From NCBI RefSeq assembly GCF_021117425.1, contig NZ_CP088298.1, positions 558,001 through 622,000 of the forward strand: a stretch of 64,000 bases of DNA, written 5' to 3'. Positions 1-8,647 of the stretch are shown one piece after another. Each line of letters begins with the position of its first letter. Within the stretch, counting starts at the first letter, position 1. Below the pieces are notes generated by a model. It was not told where the DNA came from. It did no database searches and worked only from the letters and a program-made list of their open reading frames with translations. The stretch is from Brevibacterium zhoupengii (GTDB lineage: Bacteria; Actinomycetota; Actinomycetes; Actinomycetales; Brevibacteriaceae). A program made the position numbers and the translations under genes.

Positions 1-315
1 CCCGTGGATGCCCTTGGATCGTTCGTAGACGATCGAACGTGTGTCGCGGTCAAAGGGGCGGCCGTCCCAGTTGCGTTCGATGAAGTACTGCTGGAGTTCT
101 GGTCGCAGACTCTCGAGCAGGAACCGCAGGTGCCCGACGACCGGATAGTTGCGCAGGATCGCGTGCTTCTTCTGCGTGAGGTCGTAGATCGCAAGAACGA
201 TGACGGCGGCGACGAGTGCCCCGATCACCCACCATGCCCACAGTCCGACTGCTGCCGCCCATCCCAGGGCGACAAGGATGCTGAGTGTCGCAGCGATTGC
301 CAGAAAACGCCCCAT
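1..315 (-). CDS. FMN-binding glutamate synthase family protein (N-terminal part, cut by window edge)
   Basis: Reading leftwards from ATG at 315 gives 105 open codons to the window edge, so the C-terminal bulk is missing. Residues 1-40 form two hydrophobic membrane segments. They are followed by HAILRNYPVVGHLRFLLE and YFIERNWDGRPFDRDTRS, the conserved N-terminal block of membrane-anchored glutamate-synthase-like flavoproteins related to the GltB FMN domain. A strong ribosome-binding site (GGGAGGAG) lies 6-7 nt before the start. The family carries an FMN/Fe-S synthase-type domain, but its physiological reaction is not well defined, so glutamate synthase activity is not claimed. Confidence 0.85.
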   Translation of the reverse strand, partial: MGRFLAIAATLSILVALGWAAAVGLWAWWVIGALVAAVIVLAIYDLTQKKHAILRNYPVVGHLRFLLESLRPELQQYFIERNWDGRPFDRDTRSIVYERSKGIHG

Positions 316-479
316 CACGATCTCCTCCCGAGCGAAAGATGAAGCCCCGAGTTTCGGGTCACGATCTCAGCGACGGGCGCCACAGGCTGTGATTGCACCA
401 CAGCGGCGTCGGGCAACATCCCTCTCTGAGGTCATGGTATGCCTCAACCCGGTGAGGAGTGAGAGGTTTTCCTGCGAGT

Positions 480-1385
480 TCAGATCCGACCCAGTTTGTC
501 CGGATTGCTCACCAGGCGCAGGCTGGCGATGCGAGAGGCGGCATCGACCTGCACCTCAAGGACATGGTTGTGACCAGCACGGACAACGTCGACAGCCACC
601 CCGCCGTTGACTTCGACGATTCCCTTGAAATCCTGACCGCTCGGGTCGCCCGGGGTGATGACGGAGTCGAGGAACCGAGTGATCCGTTCGGCACCGAAGA
701 TCGGGTTGAGGGCCGAGGCGACCTTTCCTCCGCCATCGGCCCAGAACACGGCGTCCTCGGCCAACAGCAGCGAGAGCGCTGTGGACAGATCTCCGCTGTG
801 GATGGCGTCGATGAGGCGAGTGAGCGCTCTCCTGTCCGCTGCACGAGTCACCTGCTGATCCACGTCGAGGCGGCGTGCTGCGCGTGAGACCATCTGCCGC
901 ACAGCGGCCGGCTTCTTCTCGAGAATTCGGGCGACCTCCTCGGCGCTCATGTCGAATGCCCGGGTCAGGACGAAGGCCGCTCGAGCCTCCGGGCTCAGCT
1001 GCTCGGCAAGGTGGAGAAGCGTCAGTGACAGCAGCTCCCGGTTCGCGACCGCGTCCTCGGGCAGCTGATCGTTTGCGACCGGCTCAGGCAGCCACGGACC
1101 CGGATAGTCCTCCTTGATGCTGGAGAGGTGCCGGGAGCGGTCTATCGCACGCCGGACGCTCACTGTTGTCAGCCAGGCCGGCCAGGAAGCGATGGCTTCG
1201 TCGGCCTTGCGTTCGTGGACGACCGCAGCCATGCCGACTTCCGAGACCACATCCTCAGCGTGGCCGGCATCGCCGAGGATGCGGTAGGCGATACCGAACA
1301 GACGACCCTTCTCAGCGTCCCAGGCGCGGGTCGCCTCGGTGATGGTGTCTGTGTCCTCAGCGATGCCGAGCTCGATCTCGTCCAC
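480..1385 (-). CDS. ECF41-type RNA polymerase sigma factor with SnoaL-like C-terminal domain
   Basis: Extracytoplasmic-function sigma factor of about 301 residues. Sigma-2 lies at about 20-90 (RLFGIAYRILGDAGHAEDVV) and sigma-4 at about 115-175. A SnoaL-like domain fills the C-terminus, which explains the excess length over a plain ECF of about 190 residues. The linker carries WLPEP and the C-terminal domain carries DGGGK and NPDKL, the hallmarks of group ECF41, in which the fused domain acts as a built-in modulator in place of an anti-sigma factor. The GTG start at 1385 lies 14 bases after the stop of the carboxymuconolactone-decarboxylase-like gene, so the two are one transcript. This pairing is typical of ECF41 loci. 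Confidence 0.93.
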   Translation of the reverse strand: MDEIELGIAEDTDTITEATRAWDAEKGRLFGIAYRILGDAGHAEDVVSEVGMAAVVHERKADEAIASWPAWLTTVSVRRAIDRSRHLSSIKEDYPGPWLPEPVANDQLPEDAVANRELLSLTLLHLAEQLSPEARAAFVLTRAFDMSAEEVARILEKKPAAVRQMVSRAARRLDVDQQVTRAADRRALTRLIDAIHSGDLSTALSLLLAEDAVFWADGGGKVASALNPIFGAERITRFLDSVITPGDPSGQDFKGIVEVNGGVAVDVVRAGHNHVLEVQVDAASRIASLRLVSNPDKLGRI

Positions 1386-1399
1386 CTTCCCAATGTAGA

Positions 1400-1900
1400 T
1401 CAGTCGGCCGATGATTCCGCGCCCGAGTCAACGGCCACCTCGGCGGGCGCTGCTGTTTCATCGTCGACCGGCGGTGTGGTCTCGGTGGCGATCGCCAGGC
1501 GATTCCAGATGTTGATCGTGGAGATGGCCAGGAGCAGGTCGCCGAGCTGCTCGGCGTTGAAGTGCTTGGCTGTCTCGTCCCAGATCTCATCCGTGACAGT
1601 CTCCGGTCCGAGCTTCGTCACCGCATCCGTAAGGGCGAAGACGCTGCGCTCCCGCTCATCGAACAGGGCGCCGGCGTGCTGCCAGGCTGAGACAGCGAAG
1701 AGCTTTCGGGAGGGGACGCCGAGGCGCTCCAGGTCGGTGGAGTGCATGTCGACGCAGAAGCCGCAGCCGTTGACGATTGAGGCGCGGAGCTTGATGAGAT
1801 CGTAGAGTTCGTCGCCGAGTGCGGTGCGGCAGTAGGTGTCGAGTCGAGCGACATGGGAGTAGCCCTTCTTGCTGACCTGGTTGAGGCTGATACGAGTCAT
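1400..1900 (-). CDS. carboxymuconolactone decarboxylase / AhpD-like family protein
   Basis: A 166-residue AhpD-like protein. The central segment VNGCGFCVDMHSTDLE carries the CxxC pair and downstream His of peroxidase-like members of this fold, so a thiol redox role is more likely than muconolactone decarboxylation. The last 25 residues are acidic and Ala-rich and probably disordered. The start at 1900 has a good ribosome-binding site (AAAGGAC). The gene is first in an operon with the ECF41 sigma factor and is probably its main target, as in characterised ECF41 loci where the neighbour is a carboxymuconolactone decarboxylase, oxidoreductase or epimerase. The substrate is unknown. Confidence 0.88.
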   Translation of the reverse strand: MTRISLNQVSKKGYSHVARLDTYCRTALGDELYDLIKLRASIVNGCGFCVDMHSTDLERLGVPSRKLFAVSAWQHAGALFDERERSVFALTDAVTKLGPETVTDEIWDETAKHFNAEQLGDLLLAISTINIWNRLAIATETTPPVDDETAAPAEVAVDSGAESSAD

Positions 1901-1977
1901 GAGTGTCCTTTTCTGACAGGAACTGCTCGTTCCGCTGGGAACGCTGCGGCAGGCGTATTTCGCCTGTCACCTACCTT

Positions 1978-2004
1978 GTCGGATGGCGGGCTCGAAGTGT
2001 GACA
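1978..2004 (-). promoter_or_regulatory. ECF41-type promoter of the decarboxylase-like/sigma operon
   Basis: On the minus strand, TGTCACA (2004-1998) is followed after exactly 16 bases by CGAC (1981-1978). The published ECF41 signature is TGTCACA, 16 bases, CGTC, so the -35 matches in full and the -10 in 3 of 4 bases. Transcription would begin near 1970, leaving a leader of about 70 bases before the ATG at 1900. This implies positive autoregulation by the sigma factor encoded second in the operon. Confidence 0.75.
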
Positions 2005-2045
2005 TGGTCACGCGAATCTGTTGTCGGTCAGGCACGCCTGCTGCC

Positions 2046-2906
2046 TCAGGAGGTGCTGGGGACCTCGTCGCTATGGCCGAGAGCCGCAAGCTGCCTGCGC
2101 CGCCAGATCTCGGTGTCCTTGATCTGGTTGAACGTGTAGATATGGAGACCGGCCACACCCATTGACGGGTTGTCCAGGACGGGTGCGAGTTTGTCGAGGA
2201 ACTTCCGTGGGTTGTACCCGCCGGGCTTGGCCATCTTGGTGAATGTGACGGTGTTTTTGCGCAGGAACCGCGTCGATTCGCCGACGCCGATCTTCGATGC
2301 GACCCGGGCCAGCTTCGCCAGTTCCACCTTGCCCGCGATGCCGAGGACGAGCGGCAGGTCAATCCCGCGTGCTCGCACCCTGGCCAGCCAGGTGGCGATG
2401 GTTCCGGGGTCGAAGCACAGGTTCGACACGAGGTGGGTGGCGTAGTCGCGTTTGTCCCACATCGCTTGGACGGTGACATCGTCGGGGATGAGCGGATGGG
2501 TTTCCGGATAGGCGCTGACGCCGAGATGCTGGATCGGTGCCGCCATGCTCGCGAGGTCGATGATGAGGTCGAGTGCACCCGCATAGCCACCCGCTGGAGG
2601 GGTGGCGTCGCCGGCCGGGACGAAGATCCGATCGATGCCGGCCTGGGTCAGGCGGTCGACGATCTCCTCGAGTTCGGTTCTGCCTTGGACCATTCGTGCC
2701 GCGATGTGGGGGACGGCAGTGAAGCCGAGCGCCTGCAGCTGTTCTGCCGTGGACAGGGTCGCCTCGAGGGTCAGGCCGGTCGAGGCGGTCACGGTGATCA
2801 CGCGGCCGGGTACGACATATTCGTGGACACGGTCGACCACGCCCGCGGTAGGAAGGATTTCGTACCGTGCGGACTTCAGCAGTGAGGCCAGAACTTCCTG
2901 TGACAT
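2046..2906 (-). CDS. methylenetetrahydrofolate reductase-like protein
   Basis: A 286-residue MetF-family TIM-barrel flavoprotein. It has an N-terminal Glu-containing strand (ARYEILPT) and barrel segments such as FVPAGDATPP, LGVSAYPETHP and NLCFDPGTI. It would interconvert 5,10-methylene- and 5-methyl-tetrahydrofolate. The start is placed at ATG 2906 (MSQEVLAS), where the family alignment begins; upstream in-frame codons run into the control region. It is divergent from a GcvT/DmdA-like methyltransferase. In Sphingobium lignin demethylation and in DMSP catabolism such a reductase recycles the methyl-tetrahydrofolate made by the demethylase, so this is likely a dedicated paralogue and not the methionine-pathway enzyme. 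Confidence 0.87.
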   Translation of the reverse strand: MSQEVLASLLKSARYEILPTAGVVDRVHEYVVPGRVITVTASTGLTLEATLSTAEQLQALGFTAVPHIAARMVQGRTELEEIVDRLTQAGIDRIFVPAGDATPPAGGYAGALDLIIDLASMAAPIQHLGVSAYPETHPLIPDDVTVQAMWDKRDYATHLVSNLCFDPGTIATWLARVRARGIDLPLVLGIAGKVELAKLARVASKIGVGESTRFLRKNTVTFTKMAKPGGYNPRKFLDKLAPVLDNPSMGVAGLHIYTFNQIKDTEIWRRRQLAALGHSDEVPSTS

Positions 2907-3009
2907 CCTCGGCTCCCTTGAGAGACTCCTGGGAAGTGGTCGACGAATGATGATTCTCTTCGGAAACCCTTGCGTCCGTCGATACTTCGATCCTACACTA
3001 ATTGTACCC

Positions 3010-3037
3010 ATAATATGGGAATCCAGTTCCATATTAT
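3010..3037. promoter_or_regulatory. palindromic operator between divergent demethylase and MTHFR genes
   Basis: A perfect 9-base inverted repeat, ATAATATGG (3010-3018) and CCATATTAT (3029-3037), with a 10-base spacer. It lies in the 156-base gap between the divergent starts at 2906 and 3063 and is AT-rich against a GC-rich background. The form suits a dimeric regulator controlling both genes. No regulator gene adjoins the pair. Confidence 0.6.
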
Positions 3038-3062
3038 AGAACTGTTTGAGGCAGGGAACATC

Positions 3063-4367
3063 ATGGACAACAACGTTCCATCAGTGGACCAAAGCGACAG
3101 ACAAGTCCCAATCAACCTACGCCAATCAGGCCCCACACCGGTCGAGATGCTCATCGACACTCGAGTGCGGAAGTCACCGTACTGGGAGCTGTCCATGCAG
3201 GAAGGCTGCTGGCGGGCCTCGATCTACAACCGGATGTATCACCCGCGCGGCTATGTGCCCCGCGAAGACGGCGGGATGATGGTCGAGTACCAATCCCTCG
3301 TCAACGACGTGACCTTGTGGAACGTCGCCGTCGAACGTCAGATTCAGGTCAAGGGCCCCGACGCCGAGGCGTTCGTGAACTATGTCATCACCCGTGACGC
3401 GACCAAGATCCCCGTCATGCGCGCTCGCTATGTGATCCTGTGCAATGAGGCCGGAGGCATCCTCAACGACCCGATCCTGCTGCGAGTGGCGATCGATGAA
3501 TTCTGGTTCAGTCTCTCCGACACCGATCTCATGCTCTGGCTGCAGGGCGTCAATGTCGGCAAGGGATTCGACGTCACCATCGCCGAGATCGACGTTTCGC
3601 CGGTGCAGGTTCAGGGGCCGAAGTCCGTCGATGTCATCGCCGATCTCGTCGGGGAAGAAGGACGCACACTGCCCAGCTACGGACTCATGGAAGCCCAAGT
3701 CGGCGGCCACGACGTCATCATCTCCCAGACCGGATTCACGGGGGAGAAGGGCTACGAGATCTACCTCAAGGACTCGACGAAGTACGCCGAGGACATGTGG
3801 AACGCGGTGCTCGCCGCCGGCATACCCTACAACCTCAAGGTCGTTGCTCCCAGCCATCACCGCAGGATCGCCGCGGGCATCCTCTCATGGGGCCAGGACA
3901 TGGACTTCGAGACCTACCCGTTCCAGGTCAACCTCTCTTACCAGGTGCCGCGGAAGAAGGAAGCCGACTACATCGGCAAGGCGAAGCTCGAAGCTGTTCG
4001 TGAGCAGATCGCAGCCGGAACTCCGCCGTTCAGGACGCAGCTCGTGGGTCTGCTGGTCGGCGGCAAGCCGATCACGGACTACGCGCCGGACTTCTGGCTT
4101 GTCAGCGCCAGCGCCGATGGTGAGGCGGTCGGCTACGTGACCTCACCGTGGTATTCGCCGGAACTCGAGGCCAATATCGCGATGGCCCATGTGCCGGTCG
4201 AGGCCACGGCGTTGGGCACAGAGTACTGGGTGCACCTGCCCGAGCCCTTTGCCGACAACCCGGGAGAGCCCGTCCGCGCCGAGGTGGTGGAGATGCCGTT
4301 CCGTTCGAGCGTCAATCCCAACCAGCGCGAACTGCTCAAGGGCAGGGGTCTCGACGCCGCCGTCTGA
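3063..4367 (+). CDS. GcvT-fold tetrahydrofolate-dependent demethylase, DmdA-like
   Basis: A 434-residue aminomethyltransferase-family protein. WNVAVERQIQVKG, GGILNDPIL, FSLSDTDLMLW and IDVSPVQVQGPKS follow the arrangement of dimethylsulfoniopropionate demethylase DmdA and relatives. These enzymes move a methyl group from an S-, N- or O-methyl substrate to tetrahydrofolate. The start is ATG 3063 (MDNNVPS) after a purine-rich stretch; the upstream in-frame extension would run through the operator. The divergent methylenetetrahydrofolate reductase would consume the 5-methyl-THF formed. The substrate cannot be read from sequence: DMSP, methoxylated aromatics and methylated amines are all possible. 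Confidence 0.82.
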   Translation: MDNNVPSVDQSDRQVPINLRQSGPTPVEMLIDTRVRKSPYWELSMQEGCWRASIYNRMYHPRGYVPREDGGMMVEYQSLVNDVTLWNVAVERQIQVKGPDAEAFVNYVITRDATKIPVMRARYVILCNEAGGILNDPILLRVAIDEFWFSLSDTDLMLWLQGVNVGKGFDVTIAEIDVSPVQVQGPKSVDVIADLVGEEGRTLPSYGLMEAQVGGHDVIISQTGFTGEKGYEIYLKDSTKYAEDMWNAVLAAGIPYNLKVVAPSHHRRIAAGILSWGQDMDFETYPFQVNLSYQVPRKKEADYIGKAKLEAVREQIAAGTPPFRTQLVGLLVGGKPITDYAPDFWLVSASADGEAVGYVTSPWYSPELEANIAMAHVPVEATALGTEYWVHLPEPFADNPGEPVRAEVVEMPFRSSVNPNQRELLKGRGLDAAV

Positions 4368-4428
4368 GGCAGCGGCGTGCGACTGGATAGCGGGAGGTCT
4401 CTGCCTCTAGGCTCCGTTCCCCTGATCC

Positions 4429-4466
4429 GAGCGCGGTCACTGTGCGATATGCCGGTGGCCGCGCTC
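4429..4466 (+). terminator. stem-loop after the demethylase gene
   Basis: GAGCGCGGTCAC (4429-4440) pairs with GTGGCCGCGCTC (4455-4466) with one wobble, giving a 12-bp GC-rich stem 62 bases past the stop codon. No T-run follows, which is common in actinobacteria. Confidence 0.55.
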
Positions 4467-4665
4467 GCCTCTGCCTGCCTCCCGCAACTCCATTTCCTCC
4501 CCGCGCAGCTGCTCCCTCTCCGCAGTGCCAATAACCACCGTTGGTTTCACTCGAGGCACCGGCAGCGCCAATTCATACACCTGCGGCGGGGTGTTTTGCT
4601 GCTTATGGTGACGGGTATCCCGCCAGCGATCCCGCAATGAAGTCCGGTCATTGAAGTCCGGTCAA
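4467..4665. other. intergenic stretch without a gene
   Basis: Open frames here have no ribosome-binding site or recognisable family. The only structure seen is a 13-base direct repeat, TGAAGTCCGGTCA, at 4638-4650 and 4652-4664, immediately before a terminator hairpin. Confidence 0.6.
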
Positions 4666-4707
4666 AAGAGTGCGGCCACCGGAGCTGTCTCCGATGGCCG
4701 CACTCTT
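4666..4707. terminator. bidirectional terminator between convergent genes
   Basis: A 19-bp stem (4666-4684 with 4689-4707, loop CTGT) with one mismatch, flanked by AAAA upstream and TTA downstream. It can serve both the plus-strand demethylase gene and the minus-strand permease gene. Confidence 0.75.
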
Positions 4708-4830
4708 ATGCAACAGGAACCGTTCTGCGCTGCGGATCAGCCTCCAAGTCTCAGGCTGCCGAATCTGTAGCTGCCGCGTCTCGGGCCGCGCGTCGTTGGC
4801 GGCTTCTCCCTGCGGCGGTTCCTCCGCGCG

Positions 4831-6288
4831 TCACTTCTTGCGCAGCGACTTCACCTTCGCGAGCAGTTCGTTCTCCGCATTCGGTCCTGCCTTGACACCG
4901 GTGGGCAGTCGGAACATGAAGACGATGCCGACGGCAAGCCAGAGCCCGAACATCGCCCACGACTGCCACGCCAGCTGCGCGGAGTACGGGGTGATGGGCA
5001 GGTAGAGGATGAAGAGTGCCAGGGTGAGCACGGCCGAGACGGTGCCGATGATCATGCCGCCATTGCCCTTGCCGCCAATACGCAGGGGGCGGTCCATTGC
5101 AGGTTCGCGCTTGCGCAGAATGATGAATCCGACGCTGACGAGGAAGTAGGCGATGACAATCGCCGGTGACCCTGCGTCGACGATCCAGCCCAGAGCCGCT
5201 GAGCCCAGGAACGGAGCCAGGGCTGAGAGGATGCCGATGAAGATGATGGAGTTGACGGGGGTGCGGTATTTAGGGTGCAGCTTGCCGAACCAGGCAGGAA
5301 TCATGCCGGCCACGGCCATGGCCCACATCAGGCGGGACGAGCCCATGAGGAATGCGTTCCACGAGGTGATGATTCCGGCGAGCCCACCGGCGATGACGAG
5401 CTTGCCCCAGAAGGCGGAATTGAACATCGTCGCCAACGCGTCGGCCGTGACGAGGTCGTGGGTGGCCAGTTCCGAGGCAGGCATCGCCAGCGAGGTCATC
5501 CAGATGATGATGATGTAGAACGCGATCGCCATGAAGACTGAAGCAACGACCAGCTTCCCGATCTTTGCCGGTGGAAGCTTGATTTCCTCTGCCGACTGCG
5601 GGATGACGTCGAAGCCGACGAACAGGAACGGTACGACAGCGACTACGGCGATGAAGCCGGCGCCGCCACCGGTGAAGAGAGGTTGGGTGTTGGCAGCTTC
5701 ACCTCCGACGAGGCCACCGGCCAGGAGGAGGAAGGCGACGATGATGAGAAATGAGACGACGAAGGTCTGCACCAGCGAGGCAAGCTTGACGCCGCGGATG
5801 TTGATCCAGGAGATGATGATCGCGGTGACGGTGCCGACGAGGGCCCAGGTGAGGTAGACGTCGAAGTCGGCGATGGTCCACAGCTTGATGTGTTCGAGGT
5901 TGGGGAACAGATACAGGGCGGTCTTCGGAACTGCGACTGCTTCGAACATGACAACGCTGATGTAGCCGCCAGTTATCGCCCAGGACCCGAAGAGTGAGAC
6001 CTTGGGGCCCATCGCCCGGATGAGATAGTTGTGCTCACCTCCAGCGTGCGGCATGGCTGCGACCATCTCAGAATAGACGGTGCCGACGAAGCACATGATG
6101 ATGCCGCCGACGACGAATGCGAGAATCGCGCCCAGGGTGCCGGCACCGCTGAGCCATTCGCCGGTGAGGACGACCCAGCCGAAGCCGATCATCGCCCCGA
6201 ATCCGATGAATAGTGCATCGACTGAGCCAAGCGCCTTGACGAAACCGTGGCCTCGGTCATCGACCTCTGTCTGCTGCTGTTGCGACAT
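4831..6288 (-). CDS. APC-family amino acid permease
   Basis: A 485-residue integral membrane protein with about 12 hydrophobic segments and the amino acid-polyamine-organocation signature: FIGFGAMIGFGWVVLTGEWL in helix 1 and an AGGEHNYL motif after helix 2. It would import an amino acid or amine by secondary transport. The N-terminus is short and polar (MSQQQQTEVDD), and the C-terminus is basic. A GAGAGGGATGC ribosome-binding region precedes the ATG at 6288. It is a single-gene unit, convergent with the demethylase gene across a shared terminator. Specificity is not predictable. Confidence 0.88.
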   Translation of the reverse strand: MSQQQQTEVDDRGHGFVKALGSVDALFIGFGAMIGFGWVVLTGEWLSGAGTLGAILAFVVGGIIMCFVGTVYSEMVAAMPHAGGEHNYLIRAMGPKVSLFGSWAITGGYISVVMFEAVAVPKTALYLFPNLEHIKLWTIADFDVYLTWALVGTVTAIIISWINIRGVKLASLVQTFVVSFLIIVAFLLLAGGLVGGEAANTQPLFTGGGAGFIAVVAVVPFLFVGFDVIPQSAEEIKLPPAKIGKLVVASVFMAIAFYIIIIWMTSLAMPASELATHDLVTADALATMFNSAFWGKLVIAGGLAGIITSWNAFLMGSSRLMWAMAVAGMIPAWFGKLHPKYRTPVNSIIFIGILSALAPFLGSAALGWIVDAGSPAIVIAYFLVSVGFIILRKREPAMDRPLRIGGKGNGGMIIGTVSAVLTLALFILYLPITPYSAQLAWQSWAMFGLWLAVGIVFMFRLPTGVKAGPNAENELLAKVKSLRKK

Positions 6289-6491
6289 CGCATCCCTCTC
6301 TTCAACCGACTCTGCTGTTGTGCACAGTAGCAGGATTCTGAGAGTTTCCGGCCGGTAATCTCAACGTCAGCTCCGAAACGGACGTGGGTGCCATTGCGCA
6401 GCGCAAGTCGGCTTTCAGCCAGAGCATGTGAAGCGGTGAGAACACGACCTGTGAGTTTGTCGTGCCATGGTTTTGGTGGGTGACTTGATGC

Positions 6492-6497
6492 TAGATT
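6492..6497 (+). promoter_or_regulatory. -10 box of leaderless ktrB transcript
   Basis: TAGATT ends 7 bases before the GTG start at 6505 and no ribosome-binding site is present, so transcription should start at or next to the start codon. Confidence 0.5.
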
Positions 6498-6504
6498 TCT
6501 CGCT

Positions 6505-7839
6505 GTGCACAGCACTCATCGTGATGCCATCACCCGTGTGGTGATCGGATACCTCACAGCCCTCGTGATCGGTACGGGACTGCTGATGACGCCTGCCGCC
6601 ACGGTGGCACCGGGCGGCATCTCGCTGCTGTCAGGACTCTTCACCGCCACCTCGGCGCTGAGCGTGACCGGATTGGCGGTTCTCGATACCGGAGGAGATT
6701 TCACCTTCTTCGGTCAGGCGGTCATCCTCGTCCTCATCCAGATCGGTGGCCTCGGGGTCCTTCTCTTCACCGCCCTCCTGGCAATCGTGGTAGCAGGCAA
6801 GGCGGGTCTGCGGCTCCGCCAATCCGTGGCCACGGAGACCAGGAGCTCGACGATCGGCGGAATCGCGCCCATGGTGCGGCGCATCGTCGCGCTCGCCTTA
6901 GGGGCAGAGTTCGTCGTCGCTGTGGCACTCTTCGTGCGTCTGCGTCTCTTCTACGACGAGCCGCTGGGTGCCGCGGTATGGAATGCGGTCTTCCACTCGA
7001 TCTCAGCCTTCAACAACGCCGGCTTCGGTCTGCGCAGCAACAGCCTCATGGACTTCGTGGCGGACCCATTCATCTGCGGCCCGATCAGCTGCGCCGTCAT
7101 CCTCGGCGGCCTCGGGTATCCGGTGGTCATCGAATTGGCCAGGCGTTACCGGTCACCGTTGACCTGGAGTCTGACCACCCGAGCCGTCGTCGTCATGACG
7201 CCGGTGCTGCTTCTCGGTGGAGCGATCTACATCGCGGTGATCGAATGGAACAACCCGAACACCATGGGGACTCTCGACGTGTGGGGAAAGATCCAGGCGT
7301 CTGCGTTCCAGTCCACCATCACCCGCACGGCCGGGTTCAACTCGGTCGACATCTCGCAGATGCATCCCGCGACCTGGCTGGGAATGGACATTCTGATGTT
7401 CATCGGAGGAGGTCCCGCCGGTACCGCCGGTGGTGTGAAGATCACGACGTTCCTCGTGCTCGGTGCCATGACCTGGACCGAGATCACCGGTGGTCGAGCA
7501 GTGAATCTGCTCGGCCGGCGAGTGTCCCGGTCCGTGCACAGGCAGGCAACGACGGTCATCGTGTTGTCCTTGGGACTCATCGTTGCGGCAACCATGGTCA
7601 TCATGCTTGACGCTCCGTCGCTCGGCTTCGATCGGATCCTCTTCGAAGTCATCTCAGGCTTCGGAACCGTCGGGCTGTCGACGGGGATCACAGCGGATCT
7701 GCCGGGACTCAGTCAGGTGGTCATCATCATCACGATGGCCCTGGGGCGACTCGGCCCGGTGACGGTCGCCTCGGTGCTGGCCCTGCGAGTGCGCCCACAA
7801 CGATTCGAACTGCCGAAGGAAAGGCCGCTGATCGGCTGA
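6505..7839 (+). CDS. ktrB: potassium uptake transporter subunit KtrB (TrkH family)
   Basis: A 444-residue K+ channel-like transporter with four membrane-pore-membrane repeats. The four filter loops are visible as SVTGL, NNAGF, RTAGF and FGTVGLSTGI; one glycine per repeat lines the selectivity filter. The length matches KtrB (about 445) and is shorter than TrkH (about 480). The GTG start follows a -10 box by 7 bases and has no ribosome-binding site. The KtrA-like gating subunit follows 40 bases downstream, giving a two-gene operon for Na+- or proton-coupled K+ uptake and osmotic adaptation. Confidence 0.92.
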   Translation: MHSTHRDAITRVVIGYLTALVIGTGLLMTPAATVAPGGISLLSGLFTATSALSVTGLAVLDTGGDFTFFGQAVILVLIQIGGLGVLLFTALLAIVVAGKAGLRLRQSVATETRSSTIGGIAPMVRRIVALALGAEFVVAVALFVRLRLFYDEPLGAAVWNAVFHSISAFNNAGFGLRSNSLMDFVADPFICGPISCAVILGGLGYPVVIELARRYRSPLTWSLTTRAVVVMTPVLLLGGAIYIAVIEWNNPNTMGTLDVWGKIQASAFQSTITRTAGFNSVDISQMHPATWLGMDILMFIGGGPAGTAGGVKITTFLVLGAMTWTEITGGRAVNLLGRRVSRSVHRQATTVIVLSLGLIVAATMVIMLDAPSLGFDRILFEVISGFGTVGLSTGITADLPGLSQVVIIITMALGRLGPVTVASVLALRVRPQRFELPKERPLIG

Positions 7840-7879
7840 TGGATGACAGTACTGTTGACAGTCCAGAGAGGATCTCGAA

Positions 7880-8614
7880 ATGAATGAGAAGTCATGGTTG
7901 TCTCGGCCAGCGGTGTTCTTCGCCGGCAATCCGAAACCTGCTGCCCGGCATGGAGCGGTGGCCGTGATCGGTCTGGGCCGCTTCGGCGGATCCCTGGCGA
8001 GGGAACTCGTCAAACACGGAGTCGAGGTCATCGGGATCGACATCTCCGAGGAGGTTGTGTCGGACCACGCCGAGGCGCTGACCTACGTCTCCCGCGGTGA
8101 TGCCACCGATGAGACTGTCCTGCAGCAGACCGGTATCGAGGAGGTCGACAGGGTCGTCATCGCAGTGGGCAGCGACCTCGAAGCGAGCATCCTCATCACC
8201 TCACGCATCCTCAAATTGGGCAATCGGCATATTTGGGCCAAGGCCATCACCGAACCCCACGCCGAGATCCTCCATCAGCTGGGGGTCAAGAACGTGGTCA
8301 GCCCGGAAAACGACATGGGCCGACGCCTGGCTCACCTCATCAAGGGACACATCTCGGACTTCCTGCCCATCGATGAGGATTTCGTCCTCGCCAGAACCAC
8401 ACCGCCGGTGCGAGTCGCCGACGTTCCGCTGGCTTCGCTGGGTCTGCGCACTGAGTACGGGGTCACGATCGTCGCCTTCAAACGCGATGGAGGCGGTTCT
8501 TGGGACATCGCCGACCGCGAAGTCACGCTCTATGCCAACGATGAGATCCTCATCGCCGGCACGCCGCGGAACGTGGAGACCTTCAGTGAACTCGACAAGG
8601 ACAACGACAGCTAG
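7880..8614 (+). CDS. ktrA: KtrA/TrkA-type regulatory subunit with RCK domains
   Basis: A 244-residue cytosolic gating ring subunit. The Rossmann-type RCK_N domain begins AVIGLGRFGGSLA (about residue 30), with an acidic residue at the end of the second strand (IGIDIS) for nucleotide ribose binding. An RCK_C domain occupies about 160-235. Such subunits bind ATP/ADP and c-di-AMP to open or close KtrB. The ATG at 7880 has an AGAGAGGA ribosome-binding site. It is co-transcribed with ktrB and ends before a small terminator hairpin facing mhuD. Confidence 0.92.
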   Translation: MNEKSWLSRPAVFFAGNPKPAARHGAVAVIGLGRFGGSLARELVKHGVEVIGIDISEEVVSDHAEALTYVSRGDATDETVLQQTGIEEVDRVVIAVGSDLEASILITSRILKLGNRHIWAKAITEPHAEILHQLGVKNVVSPENDMGRRLAHLIKGHISDFLPIDEDFVLARTTPPVRVADVPLASLGLRTEYGVTIVAFKRDGGGSWDIADREVTLYANDEILIAGTPRNVETFSELDKDNDS

Positions 8615-8627
8615 AGCGCGATCCGGT

Positions 8628-8642
8628 GCCCTCGTCGAGGGC
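8628..8642. terminator. short hairpin between convergent ktrA and mhuD
   Basis: GCCCTC (8628-8633), loop GTC, GAGGGC (8637-8642). It sits in the 33-base gap between the two convergent stops. Confidence 0.5.
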
Positions 8643-8647
8643 GGCCC

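Noticed and set aside
4377..4640. Possible 87-codon ORF after the demethylase gene
   Set aside because: It spans the terminator hairpin, has no ribosome-binding site and no recognisable family.
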